NCBI RefSeq assembly: GCF_016793825.1
Contig: NZ_JAEULM010000019.1
Span: forward strand, 248,001 to 312,000
Origin: Sphingopyxis sp.
GTDB lineage: Bacteria; Pseudomonadota; Alphaproteobacteria; Sphingomonadales; Sphingomonadaceae
Direction: 5' to 3'
Length of the DNA: 64,000 nt
Positions 1 to 7,415 of the stretch are shown here, piece after piece. The translations under genes and the position numbers were made by a program. The notes under the pieces are model-generated. The model searched no databases. It saw only the letters and a list, made by a program, of their open reading frames with translations, and was not told the DNA's origin. How positions within the stretch are numbered: position 1 is the first letter of the stretch; each line of letters starts with the position of its first letter.

Positions 1-771
1 ATCGTTCGTCCATGGCCAGCATCGCCCAAGCGCTTCCTCCAGCGGGTTGGCCATCACCGCAGGGACGTCGAATTCGGTCCAGGCTTTCCCCCGCGCGGCG
101 ACGATATCCGGTCCGGCCTCGGTCGCGGCCATCGCGGCATCGAGGCACGCGATGTGCGTTTCCGGCGCCGCGGCGAAGAGGTTGTCGAGCATGTCTTCGC
201 CGCGAACCTCGCCCACCGGCTGCATCGGAATCTTCGCGCCGCGCGCGGCCCTGCGCACGACGTCCGACGCATCGTCGGCGGTATCGCGATTGAACGACAG
301 CCGTTTCGAGAGAAGGTCGAACGCCGTCATCAGAAAATTCTGGCGCGAATAATCCTGGTCGAAACGGCTTTCGAGCGCTTGCAACCGCGCCATCCGGCCG
401 GAATCCAGATAGTCGGCGGCAATCCGGCCTTTCGGTAGCCGGGTGAGCCCCCCGCCCTTGAAGATCAGGCGCAGGATGTCCCCCGGCGACACTTTCGCCT
501 TCGTGCCCAGAATGATGCGCTGCGCCCGTTCGGTCGCGCCTTCGAGGCGCTCCGGGCGCCAGGGCGTCGCCTTGGGGACGGCGGCGATTTCACCGACGAG
601 GATGACGGTGCCGGCACCCGTCCGGATCGTCCACATCGGAGCCCCCGACCGACGCGCGACCACGACGATGTCTTCGCTCTCCGCGGACGCCGCCTCCGGC
701 GATTCCATTGCGGCAAAGCATGCGGGGGCCGCGAGGGCGGCCAGCAAAAATGCGATCGGCAGCGTCTTCAC
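1..771 (-). CDS. TraB/GumN-family protein, 3' end cut by window edge
   Basis: A continuous frame of 257 codons runs from a GTG at 771 to the window edge with no stop, so the C-terminus is missing. The first 20 or so residues (VKTLPIAFLLAALAAPACFA) form a signal peptide, so export is expected. The following stretch PMWTIRTGAGTVILVGEI resembles the N-terminal strand region of the TraB/GumN family, whose members usually read GTIH here. This copy has GEIA, so the usual histidine is absent. GTG overlaps the TGA of the upstream hydrolase gene as GTGA, which fixes the start and implies translational coupling. The biochemical role of GumN-like proteins is poorly defined. The family call rests on this short N-terminal similarity and is moderate. 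Confidence 0.7.
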   Translation of the reverse strand, partial: MKTLPIAFLLAALAAPACFAAMESPEAASAESEDIVVVARRSGAPMWTIRTGAGTVILVGEIAAVPKATPWRPERLEGATERAQRIILGTKAKVSPGDILRLIFKGGGLTRLPKGRIAADYLDSGRMARLQALESRFDQDYSRQNFLMTAFDLLSKRLSFNRDTADDASDVVRRAARGAKIPMQPVGEVRGEDMLDNLFAAAPETHIACLDAAMAATEAGPDIVAARGKAWTEFDVPAVMANPLEEALGRCWPWTND

Positions 772-1904
772 GCGACCCCGTGATACCACCAGACGCCGTC
801 GCGATCCTCGCGCTGCACGCGACCTTCGACTTCCAGCCGCTTCAGATGGGCGAACGCCTCGCCCGTCGCGAGGTTCTGGTTGTGGCCGCCGATCGGCCGG
901 TTGAAGAGCAGCGGAAAGCTGTCGACCGCGCGCATCGGCTTTTCCGCGATCGCCTCGGCCAGCTTGTAGAGCCGCATCCGATGCTCGTCGCGAAGCGCCA
1001 TCAGGCGGACGTGCAGGCCCCTGAAAGGTTCGCCGTGCGCCGGACAGGTCACCACGTCGCCCGGCACCGTCGCAATCAGCTTGTCGATCGAGGCGAGCCA
1101 TTCGCCGAGCGGATCGGCGTCGGGTTCGGTGATGTTGACCGAGACGTTGGAACTGATCCGCGGCAATACCTGGTCACCCGAGACGAGGACGCCCTCGCGC
1201 TCGTTCCAAAGGCAGGCATGTTCGGGGCTGTGACCCGACCCGGTGACGACGCGCCACCGATGTTTGCCGAAGTCGAGCCGTTCGCCGTCGGTGATCCGCA
1301 CATAACTGCGCGGCAGGGTGAAGATCATCCGCTGGAACATGTTCCAGCCCCGCGCCCGCTGCTCCGCGATCGTATCTTCGTCCCAACCGGCGGCGCGCGA
1401 CTGCGCGACCACCTCGTCCGGGGCAGTATCGCTCGAATCGGCGACGATCGCGCGCGCGGTCAGCATTTCGCCGCGGGTCATCCACAGCTTGACGTCGTGC
1501 TTCTTCGCGATCCAGCCGGCAAGGCCGATATGGTCGGGATGCAGATGCGTCCCGATCACGCGCGTGATGCGCCGATCCTTCAGCGCGCCGGCGTAGAGCG
1601 CTTTCCAAGCATCCGAGCAGATGGTCAGGCAGATGCCGGTATCGACCACCGCGACCCCGTCATGATCGTCGAGCAGCCAACTGTTGATATGGCCGAGCGA
1701 GCCCGGCATCGGGATGCGCGCCCAGTTGATTCCGTCGGCGATCCGGATCGTTTCGCCGGCGCCCGGCACGGCGTCGCCCCAGGGGTAGGTCAGCCCGGCA
1801 TGACTGGTCGCCGTGAAACTGTCGTCCTGGGTCAGCGAGGCATCCGGCGAGCCGCTGGCCGCCGGGATATTGTCGTCGTCGCCCGCGTCCGGCGATTTCG
1901 GCAC
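768..1904 (-). CDS. MBL-fold metallo-hydrolase
   Basis: A 378-residue metallo-beta-lactamase-fold hydrolase. The metal motif HxHxDH is seen as THLHPDHIG (about residues 117-125), followed by a second-metal histidine in GSGHSPEH and an aspartate in VSGDQVLPR. A C-terminal region of about 100 residues ends in a winged-helix-like segment, as in LACTB2-like hydrolases. No signal peptide is visible, so it is probably cytoplasmic. The start is GTG at 1904, three bases after the trcR stop; its own stop overlaps the next gene as GTGA. It is therefore likely co-transcribed with trcR and the TraB-like gene. The substrate cannot be deduced; thioester, lactone or RNA-type substrates are all known in this fold. 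Confidence 0.88.
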   Translation of the reverse strand: MPKSPDAGDDDNIPAASGSPDASLTQDDSFTATSHAGLTYPWGDAVPGAGETIRIADGINWARIPMPGSLGHINSWLLDDHDGVAVVDTGICLTICSDAWKALYAGALKDRRITRVIGTHLHPDHIGLAGWIAKKHDVKLWMTRGEMLTARAIVADSSDTAPDEVVAQSRAAGWDEDTIAEQRARGWNMFQRMIFTLPRSYVRITDGERLDFGKHRWRVVTGSGHSPEHACLWNEREGVLVSGDQVLPRISSNVSVNITEPDADPLGEWLASIDKLIATVPGDVVTCPAHGEPFRGLHVRLMALRDEHRMRLYKLAEAIAEKPMRAVDSFPLLFNRPIGGHNQNLATGEAFAHLKRLEVEGRVQREDRDGVWWYHGVA

Positions 1905-1907
1905 GCC

Positions 1908-2567
1908 TCAGGCCTGCTCTTCGCTGGCTTCCTCGGCGGCACGCGCCTCGTTCGCGGCCGTACGCTCGGCGCGCAGTTCCTCGAGCAGCGCTTCGCGGTC
2001 GCCTTCGAGGCGATTGTCCTCGGGTGCCTTGATGCCCGCCTTTTTCGCGGCCTTGGCGACAAGGGCATCGAGTTCGCGCTGCGAACAGAGGCCCAGCGTG
2101 ACGGGGTCCTTGGGAACGATGTTCGCGCTGTTCCAGTGGCTGCGATCGCGGATCGCACCGATGGTATTGCGCGTCGTGCCGATCAGCTTGCCGATCGCGC
2201 CGTCCGACACTTCGGGATGATTCTTCAGGATCCAGGCGATGCCGTCGGGCTTGTCCTGCCGCTTGCTGACCGGCGTATAGCGCGGACCGCGGGTGCGGCG
2301 GATCGTGTCCTGCGCCTGCTTGGTCATCTTGAGCTTGTAATTGGGGTCTTCCTGACCCTTTTCGATTTCTTCCATCGACAGCTCGTGCGCGCGAACCGGA
2401 TCACGGCCGGTATATTTCGTCGCTGCGGTCTCGTCGGCGATCGCCTGCACTTCCAGAATGTGGATGCCGCAATATTCGGCGATCTGGGCGAAAGTGAGCC
2501 CGGTGTTGTCGACCAGCCAGGCGGCGGTCGCGTGCGGCATCAGCGGGGTTGCATCGGCATTGGCCAT
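1908..2567 (-). CDS. trcR: Cell-cycle transcriptional regulator TrcR (DUF1013)
   Basis: The protein has 219 residues and matches the DUF1013/TrcR family of alphaproteobacteria. It begins MANADATPLMPHATAAWLVD and carries helix-turn-helix-like segments (LTFAQIAEYCGIHILEVQAI, and SDGAIGKLIGTTRNTIGAIR) and a charged Ala/Glu-rich C-terminus. TrcR is described as a cell-cycle transcription factor associated with RNA polymerase in Caulobacter. ATG 2567 is chosen over upstream in-frame ATGs because TGGAGAA lies just before it and family members begin this way. A GC-rich hairpin sits 29 bases upstream in the leader. It is followed closely by the MBL hydrolase, suggesting an operon. Confidence 0.9.
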   Translation of the reverse strand: MANADATPLMPHATAAWLVDNTGLTFAQIAEYCGIHILEVQAIADETAATKYTGRDPVRAHELSMEEIEKGQEDPNYKLKMTKQAQDTIRRTRGPRYTPVSKRQDKPDGIAWILKNHPEVSDGAIGKLIGTTRNTIGAIRDRSHWNSANIVPKDPVTLGLCSQRELDALVAKAAKKAGIKAPEDNRLEGDREALLEELRAERTAANEARAAEEASEEQA

Positions 2568-2595
2568 GGCTGGTTCTCCAAGCGGAAATAATAAG

Positions 2596-2617
2596 GGCCG
2601 CCCCTCGCGGGGCGGCC
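2596..2617 (-). terminator. GC hairpin between GST gene and trcR (terminator or attenuator)
   Basis: Perfect 9-bp arms GGCCGCCCC and GGGGCGGCC enclose a 4-base loop. Read on the minus strand the hairpin is followed by CTTATTATTT, a weak T-rich tail. It lies 94 bases after the GST stop and only 29 bases before the trcR ATG, so it could end the upstream transcript or act in the trcR leader. Confidence 0.55.
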
Positions 2618-2710
2618 GGACATTGGCGGCGGCTATATGCCGGTTTGACGAAAGGAGCAAGGCCCGCAGTCCGGCACCCCCGACCGCGCGACATTATTTC
2701 CGATCTTCCG

Positions 2711-3334
2711 CTATGCCGACATCGCGGCAAATCCCGGCTCAGCCTCGATCCGCGCGATCCAGCGCTCCACCGCGGGCGTTTCGGAAAGGACAAACAGCCC
2801 GCTGTCCTCGGCGACGTGCGTATAGGCATAGAGCGCGACGTCGGCGAGCGACAGGGCGTGCCCCGCAAGCCAGTCCTGTTTGGCCAGATGCTCGTCCATC
2901 AACGCGAGCGCCGCCCTGCCCGCTTCCTGTTTCGCCGGGATCTGCGCGCGCTGGAGGTCGGTGAGATTCCTCTCGCCCACCCAGCCCATCCAGAAACGCA
3001 GGGTCGCGATATTGGGTTCGTGATTATATTGTTCGAAGAACATCCAGCGCAGCATGTCGGCCCGGTCGAACCGATCGTGCGGGACAAGGTGCGTGCCTTC
3101 GGCCAGCCAGAAGCAGGCGGCATTGCTTTCGGGCAAAAAGCGTTCGCCGACCTGCAGCACCGGGATTCGTCCGTTCGCGTTGACATGCGCCAGAAAGTCG
3201 GCGGTCCGCGTCTCGCCTTTCATGATGTCATATTCGCGCCGTTCGATCGGCAGGTCGAGGAAGGCCGCAGTCAGTCGGATCTTGTAGCAGTTTCCGCTCG
3301 CCGCATATTCGTGAAGGATCGGCCAGTCGGTCAC
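2711..3334 (-). CDS. Glutathione S-transferase family protein
   Basis: The protein has 207 residues. The N-terminal half is thioredoxin-like (about residues 1-80: LHEYAASGNCYKIRLTAAFL, then NGRIPVLQVGERFLPESNA, containing the GST cis-proline VPVL-type turn and the E-S glutathione-contact pair). A helical C-terminal domain contains DWLAGHALSLADVALYAY, the usual GST N-capping region. Cytosolic glutathione conjugation or related chemistry is expected; the substrate is unknown. The start is GTG 3334, which overlaps the TGA of the small membrane-protein gene as GTGA. The same frame stays open far upstream (to about 3946), but that extension lies opposite or over other genes and has no GST similarity. 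Confidence 0.9.
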   Translation of the reverse strand: MTDWPILHEYAASGNCYKIRLTAAFLDLPIERREYDIMKGETRTADFLAHVNANGRIPVLQVGERFLPESNAACFWLAEGTHLVPHDRFDRADMLRWMFFEQYNHEPNIATLRFWMGWVGERNLTDLQRAQIPAKQEAGRAALALMDEHLAKQDWLAGHALSLADVALYAYTHVAEDSGLFVLSETPAVERWIARIEAEPGFAAMSA

Positions 3335-3588
3335 GGAGCATCCGTTCGCGAAGCAAGCAGCGTCCTGACGACGCTGAGGACGCATGTCGCCGCGACGACC
3401 AGCGCGATGCCGGTGAACAGACCGATTGCGCCCCACGGATAAAAGGCGAACGGGTCGGTGGCGGGCCGAGTCAACCAGCCGACGGAAAGCAGCGCCAGCG
3501 GCGCGCCGCACAACAGCGCCCACAGAAGATGGCGCCGGGTGAGTACAGCAGCGACACAACAAGTGGCCCAGGCGACGAATACCAGCAT
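3331..3588 (-). CDS. Small hypothetical membrane protein (85 aa)
   Basis: An 85-residue protein made mostly of hydrophobic segments: about residues 1-15, 22-40 and 50-75, ending in a short charged tail SVVRTLLASRTDAP. Three membrane helices are likely. An in-frame TAG four codons before ATG 3588 makes this the first possible start. Its TGA overlaps the GST GTG, and it follows the quinone oxidoreductase gene by 51 bases, so it probably belongs to that transcript. I do not recognise a family and assign no function. Confidence 0.7.
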   Translation of the reverse strand: MLVFVAWATCCVAAVLTRRHLLWALLCGAPLALLSVGWLTRPATDPFAFYPWGAIGLFTGIALVVAATCVLSVVRTLLASRTDAP

Positions 3589-3639
3589 CGCGCCATGCTA
3601 TGCTGCGGCGGCTGTTCTGGCAATCGCAACGCCCGCGCG

Positions 3640-4623
3640 TCAGTCGGCGATCGTCAGCACGATCTTTCCGACATGCGCGCCGGCCTGCATGCGTGCATGG
3701 GCAGCGCTCGCTTCGGCAAGCGGAAAGCTCCGGTCCATCGCCGGCTTCCATCCGCCATTGGACAGGCGCGGCCACAGGGTGCGGTGGATCTCGTCGGCCA
3801 GCAGCGCCTTGAATTCGGCGCTTCGCGCGCGCAGCGTCGATCCGGTCAGCGTCAGGCGGCGGCGCATCACCTGCGAAATATCGATCTCGACCTTCGCGCC
3901 GCGCTGGAACGCGATCGTCACATGCCGCCCGTCGTCGGCAAGGCATTCAAGGTTGCGCGGTACATAGTCGCCGCCGACCATGTCCAGTACGACGTTCACG
4001 CCCTTGCCGCCGGTGAACGCCTTGACCGCTTCGACATAGTCCTGGCCGGAATAATCGACGGCAAGGTCGGCGCCCAGCGCGGTCGCCGCGGCGCATTTGT
4101 CGCCGCTGCCGCAGGTGACGATCGTCCTGATCCCGAACAGCTTGCAGAGGCCGATCGCGGTGGTCCCGATGCCGCTGGTGCCGCCATGGATCAGCACCGT
4201 CTCGCCCTCGCGGACATAGGCGCGCTCGAACAGATTATGCCAGACGGTGAATACCGTCTCGGGCAGCGCCGCCGCTTCGGCCATCGAAAAGCCGGCAGGT
4301 ACCGGAAGACAGCTTCCGACCGGCGCGAGGCAATATTCGGCATAGCCGCCACCCGCGACCAGCGCGCAGACCGCCTGCCCCGAAAGCTCGGGATCGCCAC
4401 CCGGACCGACCGCGACCACGGTGCCCGCGACCTCGAGTCCCGGCAGGTCGGACGCGCCCGGCGGCGGCGGATAAAAGCCCATGCGCTGCAGCACGTCGGG
4501 GCGGTTGACCCCGGCCGCGGCGACACGGATCAGCACCTCGCCCGGCCCCGGCTGCGGCACCGGCCGCGCCTCGGGCACCAGCACATCGGGGCCGCCTGGT
4601 TCGCGGATCGCGATGGCAGTCAT
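3640..4623 (-). CDS. NAD(P)H quinone oxidoreductase, PIG3/zeta-crystallin type
   Basis: A 327-residue medium-chain reductase without the structural-zinc cysteines of alcohol dehydrogenases. The N-terminal GroES-like domain contains GPGEVLIRVAAAGVNRPDVL and the PIG3-type YPPPPGASDLPGLEVAG. The Rossmann domain has the nucleotide loop HGGTSGIGTTAIGL. It should reduce quinones or related electrophiles with NADPH in the cytoplasm. ATG 4623 gives the family-typical start MTAIAIREPGGPDVL; a GTG seven codons upstream is less likely. It heads the minus-strand run toward trcR and is divergent from the DUF1192 gene. Confidence 0.9.
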   Translation of the reverse strand: MTAIAIREPGGPDVLVPEARPVPQPGPGEVLIRVAAAGVNRPDVLQRMGFYPPPPGASDLPGLEVAGTVVAVGPGGDPELSGQAVCALVAGGGYAEYCLAPVGSCLPVPAGFSMAEAAALPETVFTVWHNLFERAYVREGETVLIHGGTSGIGTTAIGLCKLFGIRTIVTCGSGDKCAAATALGADLAVDYSGQDYVEAVKAFTGGKGVNVVLDMVGGDYVPRNLECLADDGRHVTIAFQRGAKVEIDISQVMRRRLTLTGSTLRARSAEFKALLADEIHRTLWPRLSNGGWKPAMDRSFPLAEASAAHARMQAGAHVGKIVLTIAD

Positions 4624-4765
4624 GCTCGCAGGCAGGCTAGTCACTGATATTCCCCCACTTTGGCCGACCGTCCCCACAACGCGGCTGCGCCGCCTTATTG
4701 ACAGAGGTGCGACACGGGTCAACAGTCGCGCGCCGTAATTCCCGAGCCGCGAGAGAGGAAACGCC

Positions 4766-4963
4766 ATGGACGATGACGACCTTCCCCGCCGCCGCGACGA
4801 TGTCCTCGCCGCGCTGACGAAGCAATCGCTGGACCCGTTGTCGATCGAGGAACTCGACGATCGCGTCGCCGTTCTGGAAGCCGAGATTGCTCGCACGAAG
4901 AACCACAAGGCGGCCGCGGGCGGTTTCAAGGCGAACGCGGAAGCATTGTTCCGGAAGGGCTGA
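4766..4963 (+). CDS. DUF1192 family protein (65 aa)
   Basis: A 65-residue cytoplasmic protein with the DUF1192 signature: an acidic start MDDDDLPRRRDDVLAAL, then LDPLSIEELDDRVAVLEAEI and a short charged tail ending ALFRKG. The middle is likely a short coiled coil. AGAGAGGAA just upstream of ATG 4766 is a good ribosome site. DUF1192 genes are common in sphingomonads, and their function is unknown. It is divergent from the quinone oxidoreductase gene. Confidence 0.88.
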   Translation: MDDDDLPRRRDDVLAALTKQSLDPLSIEELDDRVAVLEAEIARTKNHKAAAGGFKANAEALFRKG

Positions 4964-5072
4964 AAGCGGGGGACCCACCTCGATACTGCCAATCTGGTTC
5001 CAAATCGATTTTATTCCTAAGATTTTCTTGACCAGATTTTGCTCTCATGCCTTCGGAGGGGAGAGCGCAGGG

Positions 5073-7241
5073 GTGCGATGTCCGGATAGATCAAGCGACG
5101 AGCCTGGACGGCTTCAGGCGCTCGCCGAATATCGTATCGACGAAGAGGCGGGCCTGCCGAGCCTCGATCCTATCGTCGATATGGCGGTGCGCATTTTCGA
5201 CTGCCCTGCCGCCGCGGTAAACATGATCGGCGACGATCATGTCTTTCTGGCCGCCAACTATGGTATCGACGACTATGAAGCCGGCCGCGACGTCAGCTTC
5301 TGCGCCCACGCGATCAACCAGAACGATGTCATGGTTGTCGAGGACACGGCGCTCGATCCCCGCTTTCACGATAACCCCGCCGTATTATCGGGAGCGATAC
5401 GCTTTTATGCCGGCATCGCCTTGAAGGCGCCGTCGGGACACGCCTTGGGGGCCTTGTGCCTCCTCGACCATCAGCCGCACGCAACCTTCCCCGAAGAAGA
5501 CCGCGCCCGGCTGAAACAGCTTGCCGGGATGGTCTCGGACAAACTCGAACTCCGGCGGCTGGAAGCCATCGCCGAAGCGCATCCGAGCCGCTTCGAAGCC
5601 AGCGCGGAGACATCCCCGAACGCCATCATCTGTTTCGATGGCAACGCCCGAATCAGCGCGTGGAACGGGGCCGCGACGCAAATGTTCGATCGCACGGCCG
5701 ATGAAATGATCGGCCAGTCAGTGGACGTGCTGATCGCCGAAGAGGATCGCGGCCTCGTCCATGGCGCGATCGCCGACGTGCTGGATGGAGCCGCGCCATG
5801 CGCCGCCGCGACCCCGCTGACTGGACTGCGCCGGTCTGGCGAGAGGTTCGCAGGCGAACTGCACTGGTCGCGCTGGCACGAAGGCGACGCCATGCATTTC
5901 GGCGCGATCATCCGGGACATGACCGAAAAGCTGCGCGAACATGACGCGCTCTATCGCCTCGCCAATTACGACAGCCTGACCGGCCTGCCCAACCGCAACC
6001 TCCTGCACAGGCGATTGTCGGAAGCCCTGGTCGAAGGCGCGCCCACGGTAATCGTGACCGACCTCGGCGGCTTTGCGGACATCAACAACACGCTTGGCCA
6101 CGATGCGGGCGACAATGTCCTCTGCACCGTCGCAGAGCGCATCCGTGCGGCGGTCGCTGAGCCGGGGCTGGTAGCCCGGATCGGGGGGACGGTATTTGCG
6201 ATCCTCCTCGACGAGCGGAATCCGGTCGGGCTTCATCGGCTGACCGACGCCGTCCTGGCCGCGATCGCGCAGCCAATCGTCGTCGACGGACAAGAGGTTC
6301 GCCTGGCCGGCAATTGCGGCGTTGCCATCGCTCCCGGGCACGGGGAAAGCCACGACGAACTGATCACCAGCGCTCAGCTCGCTTTGTTTCAGGCTCGCAG
6401 CAGCGGCCGGGGCAGCAGCAGCCTCTTCACCTCGCACCTTCGCGCCGAAGCGGTTGCCCGCCGCATGTACGACGCAGAGTTGCATCGTGCACTGGAACGC
6501 CATCAGTTCACGCTTTTCTATCAGCCGCAAGTCCGGCTTGCCGACGGCGCGCTTGTCGGGGCGGAAGCGCTCATCCGCTGGCACCACCCCGAACGCGGGC
6601 TGCTCTTGCCCGCGGCATTTCTGCCGGCACTCGACGGCGGCGTCCTCGCCGAGCCGGTCGGACGATGGGTTCTCGACGCCGCCTGCGCGCAGGCCGCCGC
6701 CTGGCAAGCCTTCGATCCCGAATTCCGGATGAGCATCAACCTGTCGGCCGCGCAGTTTCGGTCGGGAGACCTCGAAAGACAGGTTCGGGACGCACTCGAC
6801 CGCCATGGTCTTCGCCCGCAGACGCTCGAGCTCGAAATCACCGAAAACATCCTTCTCCACGGACAAGCCAATATCCTCGAACAGCTCGGGGCCATCCGCG
6901 ATCGCGGCATTCGCCTGTCATTCGATGATTTTGGAACGGGCTTCGCCTCGCTCAACCTGCTGCGCGACTATCCGGTCAGCCACATCAAGATCGACAAGAG
7001 CTTTACGCGGCTGGCGCGCGGTTCCGGGCGCGACCGGGTGATCGTCACGAGCCTGATCGACATGGCTCGTCAACTGGGAATCGGAGTCATTGCCGAAGGG
7101 ATCGAGCTGATCGAGGATGCCGAATTCCTGCGCGAAAACGGTTGCGACGAGGGACAAGGCCACTATTTCGGCAAGGCAGTCCCGCCCGCGGTCTTTGCCG
7201 AGCAACAGCTTCGCGCGACGCCGCGCCGCGCTAACGGCTGA
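5073..7241 (+). CDS. GAF-PAS sensor with degenerate GGDEF and intact EAL domain
   Basis: A 722-residue soluble c-di-GMP signalling protein. Order: GAF (about 20-165), PAS (about 185-300, NAIICFDGNARISAWN), GGDEF (about 300-450) and EAL (about 470-715). The GGDEF site reads RIGGTVFAILL, so the catalytic GGDEF motif is lost. The EAL domain keeps EALIRW, NLSAAQF, ITEN, DDFGTGFASL, IKIDKSF and AEGIE, so it is probably an active phosphodiesterase. GTG 5073 follows TCGGAGGGGA and is the best start. The frame is open back to 4887, but that would overlap DUF1192 and adds no domain. The cue sensed by GAF/PAS is unknown. Confidence 0.9.
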   Translation: MRCPDRSSDEPGRLQALAEYRIDEEAGLPSLDPIVDMAVRIFDCPAAAVNMIGDDHVFLAANYGIDDYEAGRDVSFCAHAINQNDVMVVEDTALDPRFHDNPAVLSGAIRFYAGIALKAPSGHALGALCLLDHQPHATFPEEDRARLKQLAGMVSDKLELRRLEAIAEAHPSRFEASAETSPNAIICFDGNARISAWNGAATQMFDRTADEMIGQSVDVLIAEEDRGLVHGAIADVLDGAAPCAAATPLTGLRRSGERFAGELHWSRWHEGDAMHFGAIIRDMTEKLREHDALYRLANYDSLTGLPNRNLLHRRLSEALVEGAPTVIVTDLGGFADINNTLGHDAGDNVLCTVAERIRAAVAEPGLVARIGGTVFAILLDERNPVGLHRLTDAVLAAIAQPIVVDGQEVRLAGNCGVAIAPGHGESHDELITSAQLALFQARSSGRGSSSLFTSHLRAEAVARRMYDAELHRALERHQFTLFYQPQVRLADGALVGAEALIRWHHPERGLLLPAAFLPALDGGVLAEPVGRWVLDAACAQAAAWQAFDPEFRMSINLSAAQFRSGDLERQVRDALDRHGLRPQTLELEITENILLHGQANILEQLGAIRDRGIRLSFDDFGTGFASLNLLRDYPVSHIKIDKSFTRLARGSGRDRVIVTSLIDMARQLGIGVIAEGIELIEDAEFLRENGCDEGQGHYFGKAVPPAVFAEQQLRATPRRANG

Positions 7242-7415
7242 GCGCTCCGGTCGCCCGCTTTTCGCAACCTCCCGTTAACCATGAATCAATCCGGTCATCG
7301 TAATTTCACGCTGGCCTCCGCTTTTCCCTTGCGGTGGGGCGGCGGCATCGCCACGTTATGTTTCCAAGGGGGCCGCCATCTCCCCGGCCTGGTCCCCGCA
7401 AGGAGATGAATGACC

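Noticed and set aside
708-2591. 627-codon plus-strand open frame
   Set aside because: Lies opposite the MBL hydrolase and trcR genes, with Arg/Asp-rich low-information sequence.
3335-3946. N-terminal extension of the GST frame
   Set aside because: Arg/Cys-rich translation with no similarity; it overlaps two other genes.
4887-5072. Longer N-terminus for the GAF-PAS-GGDEF-EAL protein
   Set aside because: Would overlap DUF1192 in another frame and adds no domain; GTG 5073 has a ribosome site.
7242-7409. Heat-shock (sigma-32) promoter for clpA
   Set aside because: CTTGCGG and a later CGCCACGTTATG resemble the consensus too weakly to support a call.
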